A DNA stretch of 6,926 nucleotides from Rhodospirillales bacterium (GTDB taxonomy: Bacteria > Pseudomonadota > Alphaproteobacteria > Acetobacterales > Acetobacteraceae). The stretch is taken from contig CAHJXG010000323.1 of the NCBI GenBank assembly GCA_903644035.1, forward strand, positions 1 to 6,926. Direction: 5' to 3'. A program made the position numbers and the translations under genes. Numbering within the stretch: the first letter of the stretch is position 1; each line of letters opens with the position of its first letter. Positions 5,586-6,926 of the stretch are shown here, piece by piece. Below the pieces are notes generated by a model that was given only the letters and a program-made list of their open reading frames with translations, was not told the DNA's origin and did no database searches.

Positions 5586-6323
5586 TCAACGCGCCGGGCC
5601 GAACAGACGGGCGTATTCGGCCTCGGGCGCGCCGTAGGACCCGCCAGCCGCCGTTTCCAGCCCAGCGCGGTCGACGACCGTGATCCGGCCCCGCACGTGA
5701 CGGATCAGGCCAGCATCTTCGAGCGCGCGCACGGCCAGGCTGACGCCGGGGCGGTTCGCCCCGAGCATGCGCGACAGGAACGGCTGGGTCATCGACAGGT
5801 CGTCCCCATCCAGGCGGTCACGGATCATCAGCAGCCAACGCGCCAGGCGCTCGTCGATTCGGCGCGTGGTGTTGGCCAGCAGCGTGTGCGCGGTCTGGGC
5901 CATAAAGGTCTGGATGTAGCGCAGCAGCACCCCGTGCAGCGCCGGGCTGTCCGTCATGGCCCGGCGCAGCACGTCCGACGCCAGCCACCATCCGCGCATG
6001 TCGCCTTGCACCAGGGTTTCGTGCAGCTCGACGTCGGTGCCCAGCACGACGGGCAGCCCGACCATCCCCTCACGCCCGATCATGCCGGCCTCGATACTAC
6101 TCTGCTTGTTGGGGGAGATGGCGAGCAGGGAGACGATGCCCGCCTCGGGGAACAGCACGCGCGTGATAGGGCGGCCCGGCTCGGTCGGCGCCTCGCCCAA
6201 GATCAGCGCCGCTGGCTCCAAATGCGGGCGCAAGCGCGCGAGGTCGTCCGGCGCGAGGGCCGCGAGCAGACGGTTGCGGATGGGATCGGTCGAAGCGGCG
6301 CCAGGCGCCGTGTTATGGGGCAT
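5586..6323 (-). CDS. Crp/Fnr-family transcriptional regulator
   Basis: 245 residues from the ATG at 6323. A GTG at 6374 would add 17 residues of no recognisable conservation. Residues about 18-140 form the cyclic-nucleotide-binding-like effector domain, with LARLRPHLEP, VLFPEAGIVSLL and IGREGMVGLPVVLG, the marks of a widespread proteobacterial subgroup. RYIQTFMAQTAHTLLAN is the dimer helix. The C-terminal winged helix-turn-helix (about 155-215) has RLARWLLMIRDR, then LSMTQPFLSRMLGANRPGVSLAVRALEDAGLIRHVRGRITV. The chosen protein has no cysteine at all, so it cannot be an Fe-S FNR-type sensor, and the usual CRP cAMP-binding residues are not obvious. The effector is unknown. It may act on its own promoter, but no palindromic target is clear. 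It is followed by the IS remnant. Confidence 0.9.
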   Translation of the reverse strand: MPHNTAPGAASTDPIRNRLLAALAPDDLARLRPHLEPAALILGEAPTEPGRPITRVLFPEAGIVSLLAISPNKQSSIEAGMIGREGMVGLPVVLGTDVELHETLVQGDMRGWWLASDVLRRAMTDSPALHGVLLRYIQTFMAQTAHTLLANTTRRIDERLARWLLMIRDRLDGDDLSMTQPFLSRMLGANRPGVSLAVRALEDAGLIRHVRGRITVVDRAGLETAAGGSYGAPEAEYARLFGPAR

Positions 6324-6697
6324 GAATGTCTCGCCACGGGAGATGGGGCGAGAGCACACGCGACTTCCGGCCACTCGCGCCCTGGATCATTGTACGAGCG
6401 ATACGGGACATTAGGACGTCGGTTCCAGCATTGACAGAGGCCTGCGCCGCACGTTCCGAGTATCAGGTTTCCTATATTCACGAACCATACATGGGTGTGA
6501 ACCGGTGCTCGACTGGGACCCCGCCCAGTTTGGCCTGACTTGTCTGCGATGGTTGGTAAACATGCCGAGGGCCGGAACTCCGATCGGCGGCGCTCGGAAC
6601 CCCGGCAGGCCGCCTGTTCTGCAACTAGTCTCAATGCGGCTGGTCCCAATGTGGGAGGAAGCCCAGGTTGAGCGTCGACTCATAGACCCAAGCGCCA
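6324..6697. other. Gene-poor spacer between regulator and histidine-kinase remnant
   Basis: This stretch of 374 bases is less uniformly GC-rich than its neighbours. Open frames on both strands (for example 6505-6738 + and 6411-6749 -) resemble no family I know and lack ribosome sites. It contains the possible promoter of the downstream regulator and one hairpin, ACTGGG-ACCCCG-CCCAGT (6512-6529). It is probably intergenic or decayed sequence. Confidence 0.5.
6389..6394 (-). promoter_or_regulatory. Possible -10 element of the Crp/Fnr-type gene
   Basis: On the - strand this reads TACAAT, one mismatch from TATAAT, 65 bases before the preferred ATG. The -35 region 17 bases upstream is a poor match. 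No FNR-type TTGAT-N4-ATCAA or CRP-type palindrome is seen around it. Confidence 0.35.
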
Positions 6698-6926
6698 TTA
6701 CTGGTTCATTTTCCCGTTTTCTTGTGGAACTGGCATGACGATTTCGCAAACCAGGCCGTCTGGCGCGTAGTCCAGGCGGACCCCGCCCCGCAGTTCGCGG
6801 GCCAGGTCCCGTTCGATCAGGCGCGTGCCGAAGCCTTCGCAGCCGCAGTCAGTCGCCCGCGCGCCCCGGCTCAGGCTGCCAGGAGAGGTCGACCCGCCCG
6901 GCCGCACCCGTCGAGAGCGCCCCGTG
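6698..6926 (-). pseudogene. HWE-family sensor histidine kinase, C-terminal end, frame-disrupted (partial)
   Basis: The gene enters from the right edge. From 6926 one frame reads HGALSTGAAGRVDLSW, the N-box-side sequence of an HWE/HisKA_2 ATPase domain, then QPEPGRAGD and a TGA at 6851-6849. The family's closing motif appears in a different frame: CEGFGTRLIERDLARELRGGVRLDYAPDGLVCEIVMPVP, ending at the TAA at 6700-6698. Intact members usually have some 25-30 residues between these two blocks, including a W-x-E-x-GGPP segment. Here the gap is shorter and that segment is absent, so a small deletion plus a stop is likely. The phosphoacceptor histidine and sensor domains lie beyond the window. A sequencing error could explain the frame change but less easily the missing segment. 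Confidence 0.72.

Noticed and set aside
6380..6440. FNR- or CRP-type operator upstream of the regulator
   Set aside because: No TTGAT-N4-ATCAA or TGTGA-N6-TCACA arrangement is present, only scattered half matches.
6505..6738. 77-aa + strand ORF and the overlapping 112-aa - strand ORF (6411-6749)
   Set aside because: No ribosome site, no recognisable family, and both run into the histidine-kinase end on the - strand.

Overview
The window is GC-rich DNA, with the look of an alphaproteobacterial chromosome. Three things support this: a circularly permuted two-piece tmRNA gene with an ANDN-type tag, a ThyX of the alphaproteobacterial type, and an HWE-type histidine kinase end. The Acetobacteraceae/Rhodospirillales area is a reasonable guess from protein style, but it cannot be proved from the sequence alone.

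Layout. Positions 1-1881 (+) hold the 3' part of an Mrp/ApbC-type P-loop Fe-S carrier, followed after 12 bases by a single-component-looking Rieske non-heme-iron oxygenase with a TTG start. This gene runs tail-to-tail into a ribokinase-like PfkB kinase (rbsK, -), and the two coding ends overlap by 41 bases. Upstream of rbsK on the same strand lies thyX (FAD-dependent thymidylate synthase). The thyX-rbsK junction is a 23-bp sequence present nearly three times. Each copy carries an ATGA stop/start overlap, so thyX is linked to rbsK by two 8-codon mini-ORFs. Divergent from thyX, at about 3775-4060 (+), is a permuted ssrA (tmRNA) gene. Its acceptor part with CCA comes first, then a short excised hairpin, then the part with the tag frame. 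A small lipoprotein gene (-) converges on it.

Positions 4604-5414 are an IS1595-type insertion sequence. It has 30-bp terminal inverted repeats (28/30 identical), two frameshifts and a large internal deletion in the transposase, and no recognisable target duplication. It is therefore a dead or non-autonomous copy. After it come a cysteine-free Crp/Fnr-type regulator (-), a gene-poor stretch, and at the right edge the disrupted end of an HWE-family sensor histidine kinase (-), whose ATPase-domain frame is broken by a stop and a frame change.

How the parts relate. The Mrp-like carrier could help supply Fe-S clusters to the neighbouring Rieske protein (inference from proximity). thyX-rbsK looks like one transcript with termination-reinitiation coupling. 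ssrA is a housekeeping gene. The right third (IS remnant, kinase remnant, poorly coding spacer) looks like decaying accessory DNA. The most unusual finds are the repeat-generated mini-ORF relay between thyX and rbsK and the tmRNA, which is easily missed because its tag frame looks like the end of a protein ORF.
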